64,000 bases of DNA from Candidatus Bathyarchaeota archaeon (GTDB lineage: Archaea > Thermoproteota > Bathyarchaeia > Bathyarchaeales > Bathycorpusculaceae). The stretch is from positions 99,995 to 163,994 of the forward strand of contig JAOZHW010000003.1 of assembly GCA_026014685.1 (NCBI GenBank), written 5' to 3'. Below, piece by piece: positions 53,450 through 61,994 of the stretch; position 1 is the first letter of the stretch, and each line of letters starts with the position of its first letter. The translations under genes and the position numbers were made by a program. The notes under the pieces were generated by a model. That model made no database searches and was not told where the DNA came from. It saw nothing but the letters and a program-made list of their open reading frames with translations.

Positions 53450-53455
53450 TTATAA
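53450..53455 (-). promoter_or_regulatory. TATA box for the structured leader/PAC4-like gene
   Basis: TTATAA within AGTATTATAAGTGC (minus strand) places a start site near 53425, directly before the outer stem of the structured element. Confidence 0.45.
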
Positions 53456-53464
53456 TACTTTGCA

Positions 53465-53552
53465 GTTGCTTCTGGTTTTTCTATTTTAATTAATCTTGAC
53501 CTAATAATTTTTTAACAAAAATACTTGTATTGCTGTCGTTGCTTCTGGTTTT
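53465..53552. repeat. 15-bp direct repeat pair upstream of the promoter
   Basis: GTTGCTTCTGGTTTT occurs at 53465-53479 and again at 53538-53552, 73 bp apart (about seven helical turns). The first copy lies just upstream of the minus-strand TATA box, so the pair may be a regulator site. The remaining gap to 53775 is AT-rich without a gene. Confidence 0.45.
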
Positions 53553-53615
53553 GGCTAAGAATTCCTAAAACCATTAAAAAAAATTCATGAACTAAAAGAA
53601 ATTAAAAACCAACAC

Positions 53616-53647
53616 CCAATCAGCACTTTAATAAAACAACTGATTGG
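53616..53647. repeat. 8-bp inverted repeat upstream of the Lrp pair
   Basis: CCAATCAG (53616-53623) and CTGATTGG (53640-53647) are perfect arms with a 16-nt AT-rich spacer, 129 nt before the first Lrp start. They could be an autoregulatory site or a weak terminator. Confidence 0.35.
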
Positions 53648-53775
53648 AAGCGACTTAAGAATTTTATTAGCCACTTTTCGTTTTCGATTTTTTGATAAAC
53701 CACAAAAACTATGGTAACACTCATGCATTTTTTTAATAAACTTTATTTAACTGTCATTGATTATTTGCAAGACCA

Positions 53776-54258
53776 ATGAAACCACTAGTGGATATAGACG
53801 AAATCGACGCAAAAATCCTCCAACTACTCATCGTAGATGCCCGAACAAGCCTAAAAGACCTCGCAAAAAAATGCGGCATATCCTCCGTCTCCGTTCTCAA
53901 TAGAGTCAAACGCCTCAAAAAATTAGGCGTCATAACAGGCGCCACACTTTTTGCGCCAATCGAAAAGTTCGGGTTAGAAATAGCTGCATCAATAGGAATC
54001 GAACTTGGCCCCGAAGCAAACATAGATGATTTACTAAAGTTTTTCAGGGAAGAAACTGACCTGATGGAGCCCTCTGTCAGTGTAGGCAAATTTGACTTAA
54101 CGGCTTTTGTCTGTGCAGAAAAAATTGCATCCTTAAACGAAGAAGTGGAAACAATAAGAAAACAGCCCGGAGTTAGAAAAGTCATAGTGAACGTTTGGGC
54201 TGGAAGACCTAACACAAACATAGAAGACCTCGATTTAACACCCTTAAAGGACGAATAA
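53776..54258 (+). CDS. Lrp/AsnC-family regulator (first of two)
   Basis: The N-terminal AsnC winged helix is DEIDAKILQLLIVDARTSLK with the recognition helix GISSVSVLNRVKRLKKLGV. A C-terminal RAM-like ligand domain (ASIGIELGPEANIDD...FDLTAFVCAEK) completes 160 residues. It is likely a feast/famine-type regulator responding to an amino acid or other metabolite. A second AsnC protein starts 3 nt after it, so the pair probably forms a heteromer or responds jointly. Confidence 0.85.
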   Translation: MKPLVDIDEIDAKILQLLIVDARTSLKDLAKKCGISSVSVLNRVKRLKKLGVITGATLFAPIEKFGLEIAASIGIELGPEANIDDLLKFFREETDLMEPSVSVGKFDLTAFVCAEKIASLNEEVETIRKQPGVRKVIVNVWAGRPNTNIEDLDLTPLKDE

Positions 54259-54261
54259 CCC

Positions 54262-54771
54262 ATGGACAAACTGGATTACCTGATACTTTCTGAACTCTAC
54301 AAAGACGCTTCACTCTCATTTGTCGACATCGCAGACAAAGTTGGCACAACACCCTACACTGTTAGAAGACGCTTTGAGAAACTAAAAAAAGAGGGCATCA
54401 TATCCAAAACCGTCGTGTCGATTGACCTCTCAAAATTAGGCTATCAAGGCAAAGCATTCCTCATGATAACTGTTGCTTCAAACAGTGACAAAACACAAAC
54501 CATAAAGTACCTAAAACACCTCAAAAACACCTTGTTTGCAATCGAATCGATTGGACCCTGCGACGTCCTCTACATTGCACCAGTAACTGACATGAAAAGT
54601 GTTCTGAATTTAGTCAAAGAAGTCAAGAAGGCACCTAACGTGGAAAGGGTTGAATTTACCTGCATGAGCGAGGTCGATTTCCCGATCTGTGAAAACTTTG
54701 GCAAGGTCTTAAGTGCAAAGTGTTTAGCTCTAGCTAATGCCTGCCCCACCAAACCATCCAGTTCTGAATAA
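54262..54771 (+). CDS. Lrp/AsnC-family regulator (second of two)
   Basis: It has an AsnC-type winged helix (DYLILSELYKDASLSFVDIA; TPYTVRRRFEKLKKEGI) and a RAM-like C-terminal domain with LMITVASNSDKTQ and IGPCDVLYIAPV. A cysteine-bearing tail follows (CMSEVDFPIC, SAKCLALANAC), which the first protein lacks and which might bind metal or respond to redox. It is 169 residues long and spaced 3 nt from its partner. Confidence 0.83.
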   Translation: MDKLDYLILSELYKDASLSFVDIADKVGTTPYTVRRRFEKLKKEGIISKTVVSIDLSKLGYQGKAFLMITVASNSDKTQTIKYLKHLKNTLFAIESIGPCDVLYIAPVTDMKSVLNLVKEVKKAPNVERVEFTCMSEVDFPICENFGKVLSAKCLALANACPTKPSSSE

Positions 54772-54832
54772 AACATTTTTTTGCAGTCGCTTACCGTAAG
54801 CGATATAAACTGAGCACCCAAGTATCGAAGCG

Positions 54833-55855
54833 ATGCTTGACCTCCTCACATGGCTGACACAAAACGCCCTAAACATCCTAGTCGCCATAGCCATGCTTAC
54901 TCTCGCCATCGTTTTGGATTTAATCGTCGGAGACCCCTCACCCAACTACCCCGACCGCTTGCTGTTTAAACTGCACCCAACCGTGCTTATGGGCAACTTT
55001 ATCAAGAAAATCGAGCCCCACTTCAAAAACCCCAACGCCAAAACCGAAAAATTCCTAGGCGCCCTGCTGGGTTTAACCACCATCGCAGCTTTCGCTGTTC
55101 CCACTTTTCTTGTGCTCTGGGCAATCTACACTTACATGCCCTTTTACCTCAACATTCTCCTCTACGCCTTCATCGGCATCATTCTGCTCAAGATGACCAT
55201 CTGCATTAAGCTGGAGACAGATTGGGCAAAAGCCACCGCCAAAGCCATAAACGCCGACGATGCAGCGGAAGCTAAAAAGTACAGTCACTTCTCACGCAGA
55301 GACAGCCGCAACCTCAACAGCAGCCAAATGGCCAGTGCAGTCATCGAATCCATGTCTGAGAACCTTATCGATTTCAAACTTTCCCCCATGATGTCCTTCG
55401 CACTCTTCGGCGTCACAGGCGCCATAGCTTTCCGCGCAATCAACACCCTTGACGGTATGGTGGGCTTCAAAACTAAAGAACACATAAACACAGGTTGGTT
55501 CAGCGCGAACCTAGACAACTTTGTGAATTTTATTCCAACTCGGTTAACTGCCCTGCTTATGATTGTCGCCGCAGCGATACTGCGGATGGATGCAAAGAAC
55601 GCGTGGAGAATCGCCCGCCGCGACCACAAGAAAACACCCAGCCGCAACCACGGTTGGCCCATGGCCTCCGTCGCGGGTGCCCTGCGGGTTCAGTTGGAGA
55701 AACCGGGGCAGTACATTTTGGGGGATGCGCAGGAGCCACTTAATGGCGACAAAATCTTGGGTGCATTGCGCATTAGGAATGTAACGATTGTTTTGTGGGG
55801 TTTGCTCTGTGTGGCTGTGTTGGTTGTGGTTCGGTTGTTCTTTTTGCCGATTTAG
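54833..55855 (+). CDS. cbiB: Adenosylcobinamide-phosphate synthase CbiB
   Basis: It is a membrane enzyme that attaches aminopropanol (phosphate) to adenosylcobyric acid in B12 synthesis. Motifs are DLIVGDPSPNYPDRLLFKLHP, SRRDSRNL, SENLIDFKLSPMM, FRAINTLDGMVGFK and NHGWPMASVAGALRVQLEK. Several TM helices are visible in the first 130 residues and near 210. At 340 residues it is slightly long. Two B12-dependent radical SAM genes are nearby, one directly downstream, so cobalamin use is consistent. Confidence 0.92.
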   Translation: MLDLLTWLTQNALNILVAIAMLTLAIVLDLIVGDPSPNYPDRLLFKLHPTVLMGNFIKKIEPHFKNPNAKTEKFLGALLGLTTIAAFAVPTFLVLWAIYTYMPFYLNILLYAFIGIILLKMTICIKLETDWAKATAKAINADDAAEAKKYSHFSRRDSRNLNSSQMASAVIESMSENLIDFKLSPMMSFALFGVTGAIAFRAINTLDGMVGFKTKEHINTGWFSANLDNFVNFIPTRLTALLMIVAAAILRMDAKNAWRIARRDHKKTPSRNHGWPMASVAGALRVQLEKPGQYILGDAQEPLNGDKILGALRIRNVTIVLWGLLCVAVLVVVRLFFLPI

Positions 55856-55904
55856 GTCAAAGTATTAATCAAAGAAAGGGTAGTTGTGCCTAGAAGTGCC
55901 CTCG

Positions 55905-57353
55905 ATGCGTGTATGCCTCATCAATCCACCAAGGATTCAACCTAAAGCTTGGGGGAAACCCAACGTTTTTCCACCCATAGTCATGGCAACGGTGGCAGCG
56001 GTTTTGGAAAAAAACAAACACGTCGTCAGCATTATCGATGCTCCAACTGAGGGCTGGGAGAACCTGCTGTCACTGGACGAATCGAAATACCGCGTTGGCT
56101 TAAGCGCAGAAACCATCGAAGCCCGCCTCACCGAATGGAAACCCGACGTGGTGGCGGTAGAGATTCCTTTTTCAGGCTGGTCAAAAACCGCCTACGAAGT
56201 GGTTTCCATCGCAAAAAATGTCAACCGTGACATCGTGGTGGTGCTGTTTGGGCTGCATCCGTCATCTCGACCCGAAGACTGCTTAGAGAACGCGGATGTG
56301 GATTTTGTGGTGGTCGGTGAACCCGAAATCACTGTTGCCGAGTTGGTTGAGGCGCTTGAACAAAAAAACAAAGACTTCAGAAGCATCGATGGATTGGGTT
56401 TTAAAGAAAAAGGCAAAGCAGTTCTCACAAACAAGCGGGCATTCATCGAGGATTTGGATGTGTTGCCTCTTCCTGCACGGCACCTTCTGCCCATGGAAAT
56501 CTACGCCCAAGCCGTCAAAGCCAATCCGCTCCGTGGCGAAATAACCAAACCCAACACCATAGTCATCACCAGCCGCGGTTGCCCCTTCAACTGCGTGTTT
56601 TGCACTCACAGCCTCGTCTGGGGCAAAAAGTGGCGTCCACGAAGCGCCAAAAACGTCGTAGACGAACTGGAACACGTAATCAAAACCTACGGCATCAAAC
56701 AGGTTGATTTTGCTGACGACAACATGACTTGGGACCGCAAGCGTATGGAGGAGATTTGCGATTTGATTGTTGAACGTGGCTTGCGTTTTGAGTGGTTTAC
56801 GCCTAACGGGGTTCGCGCAGACACCCTTGATGAGGCGTTGCTACGGAAGATGAAGCGGGCTGGCTGCAAAAAAATCCGAGTTGCCCCCGAATCAGGCGTG
56901 CAGCGGGTCGTCACCGAAATCGCCAAGAAGAGCCTTGACCTCAAAAAAGTTGAGGCGGCGGTTGTGGCTTGCAAGAAGGTCGGCATCAAAGTCGGCTGCT
57001 TCTTTGTGTTGGGGTTAATCGGTGAAACCAAAGCGGACATAGAAGAAACCATCCGCTATGCATACAAGCTCAAACGTCTCGGTGCGGAGAGTTTCATCTT
57101 TAGCATCGCGATGCCGCTGTATGGTACAGCGTTCTATGAGCAGGCAAAGGCAGGCGGCTACATCAAGGAGGGGTTCTGTGATTATGCGTTGGCTGCGACT
57201 GAGCCGCTTGTGGAGACGCCTCAGTGGACGGCGGCGGAGATCAGCGAGTTGTGTATGAAAGCTAACGCCATAAACCGCACCGTAACCCGAAAGAAAGTGT
57301 TAAAGGTGATGCGGCACCCGTACAAGACGGCGAAGATGCTGCTCAAAAAATAG
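55905..57353 (+). CDS. B12-binding-domain radical SAM protein
   Basis: It has an N-terminal B12-binding domain (VCLINPPRIQPKAWG; VFPPIVMATVAAVLE) and a radical SAM barrel with RGCPFNCVFCTH (C-x3-C-x2-C). FADDNMTWDRKRMEE, RVAPESGVQRVV and LGLIGETKADIEETI follow. From ATG 55905 it is about 482 residues; a TTG at 55884 is also in frame. It may act on an unactivated carbon, for example in cofactor or tetrapyrrole chemistry. Its place after cbiB supports cobalamin dependence; the substrate is unknown. Confidence 0.85.
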   Translation: MRVCLINPPRIQPKAWGKPNVFPPIVMATVAAVLEKNKHVVSIIDAPTEGWENLLSLDESKYRVGLSAETIEARLTEWKPDVVAVEIPFSGWSKTAYEVVSIAKNVNRDIVVVLFGLHPSSRPEDCLENADVDFVVVGEPEITVAELVEALEQKNKDFRSIDGLGFKEKGKAVLTNKRAFIEDLDVLPLPARHLLPMEIYAQAVKANPLRGEITKPNTIVITSRGCPFNCVFCTHSLVWGKKWRPRSAKNVVDELEHVIKTYGIKQVDFADDNMTWDRKRMEEICDLIVERGLRFEWFTPNGVRADTLDEALLRKMKRAGCKKIRVAPESGVQRVVTEIAKKSLDLKKVEAAVVACKKVGIKVGCFFVLGLIGETKADIEETIRYAYKLKRLGAESFIFSIAMPLYGTAFYEQAKAGGYIKEGFCDYALAATEPLVETPQWTAAEISELCMKANAINRTVTRKKVLKVMRHPYKTAKMLLKK

Positions 57354-57355
57354 CT

Positions 57356-57643
57356 TTATTTGCCTTTTCTTGTGGCTAAAACCGCAATCACCGCTAAGTA
57401 GACAGCTATAACGCTAACCACGGTCACTATCATCGCAAGCGATGTTTGGGGTTGGGGTTCTGTTTGAGGCGGTTGCATGGTGGCTGTTGCGGTTGCGTTT
57501 GATTCGGGTGGATTTGGAGACGGTGTAACAATTTCGGTGGGTGCTGGAGTGGCATCTTCTGCACCGCTGGCAACCTCAACAGCTACTACTTCCACTAATA
57601 AGAGCGTAAGGAACACGACTAAACAAACCACGCCTTTATTCAT
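57356..57643 (-). CDS. Small secreted/anchored Pro/Thr-rich protein
   Basis: The 95-residue protein has a hydrophobic N-terminal signal or anchor (VVCLVVFLTLLLVEVVAVEV), a Pro/Thr/Ser/Glu-rich middle (about 30-67; PAPTEIVTPSPNPPESN) that could carry O-glycans, and a C-terminal TM helix with RKGK tail. It is probably displayed on the outer face of the membrane. The family is not recognised. It is convergent with the radical SAM gene, 2 nt away. Confidence 0.6.
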   Translation of the reverse strand: MNKGVVCLVVFLTLLLVEVVAVEVASGAEDATPAPTEIVTPSPNPPESNATATATMQPPQTEPQPQTSLAMIVTVVSVIAVYLAVIAVLATRKGK

Positions 57644-57787
57644 CCAACCACCAAAAAGTTATCTTGTTGAGGTTGGCTTTAGCTCTCCCTGCAGAACAAA
57701 ACGTTCCACCACCAGAACACCCTTCAAAAGCAGCAAAGAAGCGGCATAAACGACAGCTAGAACCCAGAAGGACTCTTAACGATTTTT

Positions 57788-58663
57788 TTAAGCCTTCTGC
57801 TGTTTTTCAGCTTGAACTTCCTGAAGCATCTCCTTCATTTTTCTGGCATCCACATCCAGAATCGGCGACTCACAAATCATCGTCGGATGCATCCCAAAAT
57901 CCAAAATCACCTCCGCCAACAACCGAAACTCCGGCCCAAACGCCTCTTCGTCGAGGGTGTGGTGCCGTTTTTCGCCTTGAGCGGTGAACTCGATTTTTGA
58001 GAAGTGACAATGCATACTTCGCAGCGTTTGGGTGCCAAGTTGCTCTTCGATTTTAATGGCGATTTTGCGCATGTCATCTGAGGTTTTGAATGATCCTTGA
58101 TGCAGCGCATGCAGATGTCCCCAATCCACGACAAGCTGGGTGTTTTCGACTTGCTGGTTTATGGCTATGATTTCATCTATGGAGCCCACTTGAAACTTGC
58201 GCCCCATCGTCTCAGGCCCCAACTTCACCTTCAAACCCTGCGCTTTCATTTCGGCGCTGACCTCTTTGAGGGCTGAGATGCAAGTTTTAAGGGCGTAGTC
58301 TTTTTCGAATTTGCCGTAGAAGCCCGTGTGGAAAACCATCACGTATGCGCCCATCCAGTCTGCGGCGGTTGCGGCGGCGATTAGGCGGCGTTTGCTGGCT
58401 TCGACTACGTCCCGTTTGCCTGAGAGGTTGATGTAGTATGAGCCATGCATACTTAGGCGGACATCGTTTTTGCGTGCTTCCTCGCCGAGTCGAATTGCAT
58501 CTTGCTGTTTTATCTGCGGCTTCTCCCCCCAACGAACCCCTTGATACTCAAACGCGTCCAAACCCTCTTCCCGCAGCAACCTCGGCGTGTCAACTGTAGA
58601 GGCACCTAAGAGTCGAAACATGGGTGGTACACCTGCGGGTCCAAAACGGGTATGCTCAGACAT
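57788..58663 (-). CDS. Endonuclease IV-like/xylose isomerase-type TIM barrel protein
   Basis: It is an AP-endonuclease-2 superfamily TIM barrel with metal-binding residues in SMHGSYYINL, VFHTGFYG, GPETMGR, VVDWGHLHAL, HCHFSKIEF and MICESP. This set matches endonuclease IV (Nfo), which incises DNA at abasic sites. At 291 residues it has family length. The N-terminus MSEHTRFGPAGVPP differs from bacterial Nfo. A sugar isomerase of the same fold is the main alternative. Confidence 0.75.
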   Translation of the reverse strand: MSEHTRFGPAGVPPMFRLLGASTVDTPRLLREEGLDAFEYQGVRWGEKPQIKQQDAIRLGEEARKNDVRLSMHGSYYINLSGKRDVVEASKRRLIAAATAADWMGAYVMVFHTGFYGKFEKDYALKTCISALKEVSAEMKAQGLKVKLGPETMGRKFQVGSIDEIIAINQQVENTQLVVDWGHLHALHQGSFKTSDDMRKIAIKIEEQLGTQTLRSMHCHFSKIEFTAQGEKRHHTLDEEAFGPEFRLLAEVILDFGMHPTMICESPILDVDARKMKEMLQEVQAEKQQKA

Positions 58664-58719
58664 GGAAGAGACCTTTACAAGTTAGGTCGCACTTCAATCA
58701 TTAAGGCTTTCTATAAAAT

Positions 58720-59082
58720 TCAGGTAATCACTCTGACTTTCTTTTTTGAAATTATCAATAGCTTACCCGTTACTTCTTTTAGATTTATTCGCTTCTGAGC
58801 ATTATCAAGGGTTTGTATAATGTTGACGGGAGTCGCGGGTTTTGCTTTGATGATAATAACGGTAAGTTGGTTACCCTTGAAAAAGCGGTAGACTTGTGAG
58901 AAATGGTTGTCTAACGTAAGAACTGCAAGTTTATTTTTTGCCGCGTAATTACCTATGGCTTGGTCTTTAGCGCCCCTAAGTTGCGTCTCAGTCACACTTG
59001 TTATGTCAAAGCCTCTCTTGACCAGCCACTCTTGGACATCTCTGGGAACATTTTCGTCCACAAGTATTCGCGGCACAGTCAC
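58720..59082 (-). CDS. DUF5615 PIN-like toxin
   Basis: It is a PIN-like nuclease of the DUF5615 type. LVDENVPRDVQEWLVKRG (about 7-24) carries the first acidic residues and LAVLTLDNHF the next. At 120 residues it is full length. It is paired with an upstream DUF433 gene in the usual antitoxin-toxin order, 7 nt apart. Toxicity has not been shown for most members. Confidence 0.82.
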   Translation of the reverse strand: MTVPRILVDENVPRDVQEWLVKRGFDITSVTETQLRGAKDQAIGNYAAKNKLAVLTLDNHFSQVYRFFKGNQLTVIIIKAKPATPVNIIQTLDNAQKRINLKEVTGKLLIISKKKVRVIT

Positions 59083-59089
59083 TACTCTC

Positions 59090-59317
59090 TTAGAGGGTAA
59101 TAATTACCTCGTTCTCTAGGCATTTAGAGGCATAAAGAAGCGCTGCTTTGATATCTTCTTCTTTTAGGCTCGGATATTGCCCAAGAACCTCTTTTTCTGA
59201 TAAGCCATTACCAAGAAGCTCTACGATGAGGTAAATTGGAATGCGCGTCCCTTTGATTACTGGTTTACCGCCCAGAATCTCTTGGTCAACTGCAATTCTC
59301 TCCATGAACTTTTCCAT
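59090..59317 (-). CDS. DUF433 antitoxin
   Basis: The 75-residue protein is a DUF433 winged-helix-like protein, RIAVDQEILGGKPVIKGTRI and then LGNGLSEKEVLGQYPSLKEEDIKAAL. It usually precedes a DUF5615 toxin and is taken as its antitoxin and autoregulator. The first codons carry two Met (59317 and 59305), both possible. Confidence 0.85.
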   Translation of the reverse strand: MEKFMERIAVDQEILGGKPVIKGTRIPIYLIVELLGNGLSEKEVLGQYPSLKEEDIKAALLYASKCLENEVIITL

Positions 59318-59375
59318 ATTTACTCACCTGATAATCCAATTAGGCACTAAATATATTACAGTTGCTTTTTTTCCT

Positions 59376-60167
59376 TCAAGCTACCCCGATTAAGCTGGCG
59401 ATGGTTGGAATAGAGAGGAAAAGATACGTGTAAATCGCCCCCACCAAAACAATTATGGTAAGCGCTATCAACACATAGTCGCCTCTGTGGAGCTTTAACA
59501 CGAAGAGGTTAGTGCGTTTCTTGCATGCACCCCACGCACGGGACTCCATGGCTTCTGCCAACTCGAGACTCCGCCGAATAGCACTCACAATAAGCGGAAT
59601 CAGGATGGGGATGTAATTGCGTATGCGCTTCATCAAACCGCCTTTCTCAAGTTCTAAACCGCGGGCTTTTTGGGCGTCCATGATGGTTTGGGCTTCCTCC
59701 GCCAAGACGGGGACGAAGCGGACGGCTGTGGTGAAGGCGAAAGCGAATTCGTATGGGACACGGGATGTTTCCAGTGCTAAGCCTAAGTGGTCGGGTGAAG
59801 TGGTGAGGAAAAAGACCGAGAACGACTCAACCAGCACCACAAAGCGCATGGTCATAGCGAACGCGTTTTCCACGTCTGCTACTGGTAAGGTGTAGCTTTT
59901 AGTGAAGTAGGTTGTGACGATGTTGATGATGAAGATAAAGGACGCTAAAAAAGCCGCCCCACGTAGCGAACGCAGCCACTGCCGCTGAACCCGCGCCAGA
60001 AACACAAACGGCAACTGCATCACAAACAACACAATCATCGGGAGGATGTCTCGGAAGAGTATGGCGGCAACAAAGATGCAGATGACATAGACGAATTTTA
60101 CTCTGGGGTCAAGGTTGTGGATGGGTGAGGAGACTTTGCGGAATTTTAAGCCGTCAAAAACACTCAT
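59376..60167 (-). CDS. ecfT: ECF transporter transmembrane component EcfT
   Basis: It is the membrane scaffold of an energy-coupling-factor vitamin or metal transporter. The 263-residue protein has about five TM helices and the two coupling-helix motifs QKARGLELEKG and MESRAWGACKK, which contact the ATPases. It overlaps the upstream ecfA gene by 4 nt. No S component gene is adjacent, so the substrate is unknown and it may serve several S proteins. Confidence 0.9.
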   Translation of the reverse strand: MSVFDGLKFRKVSSPIHNLDPRVKFVYVICIFVAAILFRDILPMIVLFVMQLPFVFLARVQRQWLRSLRGAAFLASFIFIINIVTTYFTKSYTLPVADVENAFAMTMRFVVLVESFSVFFLTTSPDHLGLALETSRVPYEFAFAFTTAVRFVPVLAEEAQTIMDAQKARGLELEKGGLMKRIRNYIPILIPLIVSAIRRSLELAEAMESRAWGACKKRTNLFVLKLHRGDYVLIALTIIVLVGAIYTYLFLSIPTIASLIGVA

Positions 60168-60988
60168 CTAGCCAACCTCTCCTTAGTTTTAAGCAGCAAC
60201 GCTTTGGCTTCGTAGAGGTCGATGATGTCTTTAGGCAACCCCAACGCAGACAATTTGGTGAATACCTGCGCTACCTGCGGCAGCACAATAGAGGACATCT
60301 CAAGCATAGCTGGGTCGGTGAGGATTTCGCGTCCCACTCCGTCCGCGACCACTTTGCCCTCTTTCATCAACACCACGCGGGGGTTGCATTCAGCCACAAA
60401 CTCCACATCATGCGTAACCGCCACCACGGTCTTCTTCTGCGTCTGCAGCTGCATGATGAATTGACGCAGCTTCTCTTTCTGTTCGTGGTCTTGTCCGATG
60501 GTGGGTTCATCCAAAATCAGCGTGTTTGGATCCCATGCCAAAACCGAAGCCAACGCCACCCGCTTACGTTCGCCCCCGCTGAGCAGAAACGGCGAAGTCT
60601 TGCGGTACTGCGTTAACGAGAGAAGGTTAAGTGCCCATGTGACGCGGTCTTCGATGACTTTTTGTTCGAAACCGAAGTTTTTGAGAGCAAACGAAATTTC
60701 TTCCTCGACGGTTTCGCTGAAGAGTTGGTGATCGGGATTTTGAAAAACGAACCCAACGTTTCTGGCCAGTGCGGCGACGCTGGATTTTGTGGTTTCCACG
60801 CCGTCGATTTTGACGGTGCCCACTGAGGGTTTGAGTAAGCCATTGAAGTGTTTAACGAAGGTGGATTTGCCTGCGCCGTTCTGCCCCATGATGGCAACGA
60901 ATTCGCCGTCTTTAATGCTAAGCGAAATCCCCTTTAACGCCTCGACTTTGCTGGGGTAACTGTAGTGAACGTTTTCGGCTTCAATCAC
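60164..60988 (-). CDS. ecfA2: ECF transporter ATPase EcfA (second)
   Basis: It is an ABC ATPase with Walker A GQNGAGKSTFVKHF, Q-loop FQNPDHQLF, signature LSGGERKRVALASVL, Walker B TLILDEPTIGQD and H-loop VTHDVEFVA. It has the C-terminal extension typical of EcfA (274 residues). It overlaps ecfA1 upstream and ecfT downstream by 4 nt each, so the three are translated together. Confidence 0.9.
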   Translation of the reverse strand: MIEAENVHYSYPSKVEALKGISLSIKDGEFVAIMGQNGAGKSTFVKHFNGLLKPSVGTVKIDGVETTKSSVAALARNVGFVFQNPDHQLFSETVEEEISFALKNFGFEQKVIEDRVTWALNLLSLTQYRKTSPFLLSGGERKRVALASVLAWDPNTLILDEPTIGQDHEQKEKLRQFIMQLQTQKKTVVAVTHDVEFVAECNPRVVLMKEGKVVADGVGREILTDPAMLEMSSIVLPQVAQVFTKLSALGLPKDIIDLYEAKALLLKTKERLAR

Positions 60989-61836
60989 TTCTGGCCCAGT
61001 GCCTCCAAAATTTGGTCTGCCAACTCTTCAGATGAGAGGGGGGTTTTGTCGCCGAGGTTGAAGCCTTCCTTCTTTAGCATTTGGTAAAGTAGGGTGGCTT
61101 TTGGGATGCCGACGCCGATTAGGCGGGTTTCTTCTGAGTTGAGGATGTCTCGGGGGTCGCCTTCGCATCGGATGGTACCTTGATCCATTAAGATTAGGTG
61201 GTTGGTGTATTTGGCAGTTAAATCAAGTCGGTGCTCAACGAGTATAACGGTGATGCCTTGTTCTTTGTTGAGTCGATAGATAACTTCAAAGATTTTTTCA
61301 GCGCTAAGCGGATCCAGAAATGACGTGGGTTCATCTAGGACGATGATTTCGGGCTCCATCGCCAACACAGACGCAATCGCCACACGCTGCTGCTGGCCGC
61401 CGCTGATTTCATGCGGAGACCGCTCGCGGATGTCGTAGATGCCTGTTTGGTTGAGGGCCCAATCTACTTTTTGGCGCATCACCTCTCTTGGTGTACCCAA
61501 ATTTTCTAATCCGAAGGCGACGTCTTTTTCGATTGAAAGCGCGAAAAGCTGGTTTTCTGGGTTCTGAAAAACCAAACCCACATGCTTAGCCATCTCGTAA
61601 GTGTGATGTTCAAGCGCGTTTATCCCTGCGACGGTTACTTCGCCTTTGACTTCGCCCTGGTAGAAATGCGGCACTAACCCGTTAAAGCATCGGCACAATG
61701 TGGTTTTGCCGCAGCCGCTTGGACCCGTAATCAAAACGAACTCACCTTTCTCGATTTTGAGGGACACATCATGAATTGAGGGTTTTGATGCGCCTGGATA
61801 GGTGTAGGTGAGGTTTTTGATTTCAATCAGAGCCAA
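60985..61836 (-). CDS. ecfA1: ECF transporter ATPase EcfA (first)
   Basis: It is an ABC ATPase with Walker A GPSGCGKTTLCRCF, Q-loop FQNPENQLF, signature ISGGQQQRVAIASVL, Walker B IIVLDEPTSFLD and H-loop VEHRLDL. It is 283 residues. It is the first gene of the ecfA1-ecfA2-ecfT operon. The 158-nt gap to the DHH gene has a TTTAAAC-rich stretch, but no S component. Confidence 0.9.
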   Translation of the reverse strand: MALIEIKNLTYTYPGASKPSIHDVSLKIEKGEFVLITGPSGCGKTTLCRCFNGLVPHFYQGEVKGEVTVAGINALEHHTYEMAKHVGLVFQNPENQLFALSIEKDVAFGLENLGTPREVMRQKVDWALNQTGIYDIRERSPHEISGGQQQRVAIASVLAMEPEIIVLDEPTSFLDPLSAEKIFEVIYRLNKEQGITVILVEHRLDLTAKYTNHLILMDQGTIRCEGDPRDILNSEETRLIGVGIPKATLLYQMLKKEGFNLGDKTPLSSEELADQILEALGQK

Positions 61837-61994
61837 AGTTGTGTGCCTGCTTTACCTTAAGCGTGAGTATTTGCTCATTTAAGCGTAGCTACTCAGCTTT
61901 GGTTTTTTCTGTTCTTAACAGTTTTGGCTTAATTAAGAATTTCCATTAAACAGTTTAAACAAACCCTAAAAGTTTAAACACCAAAAAACGGCGT

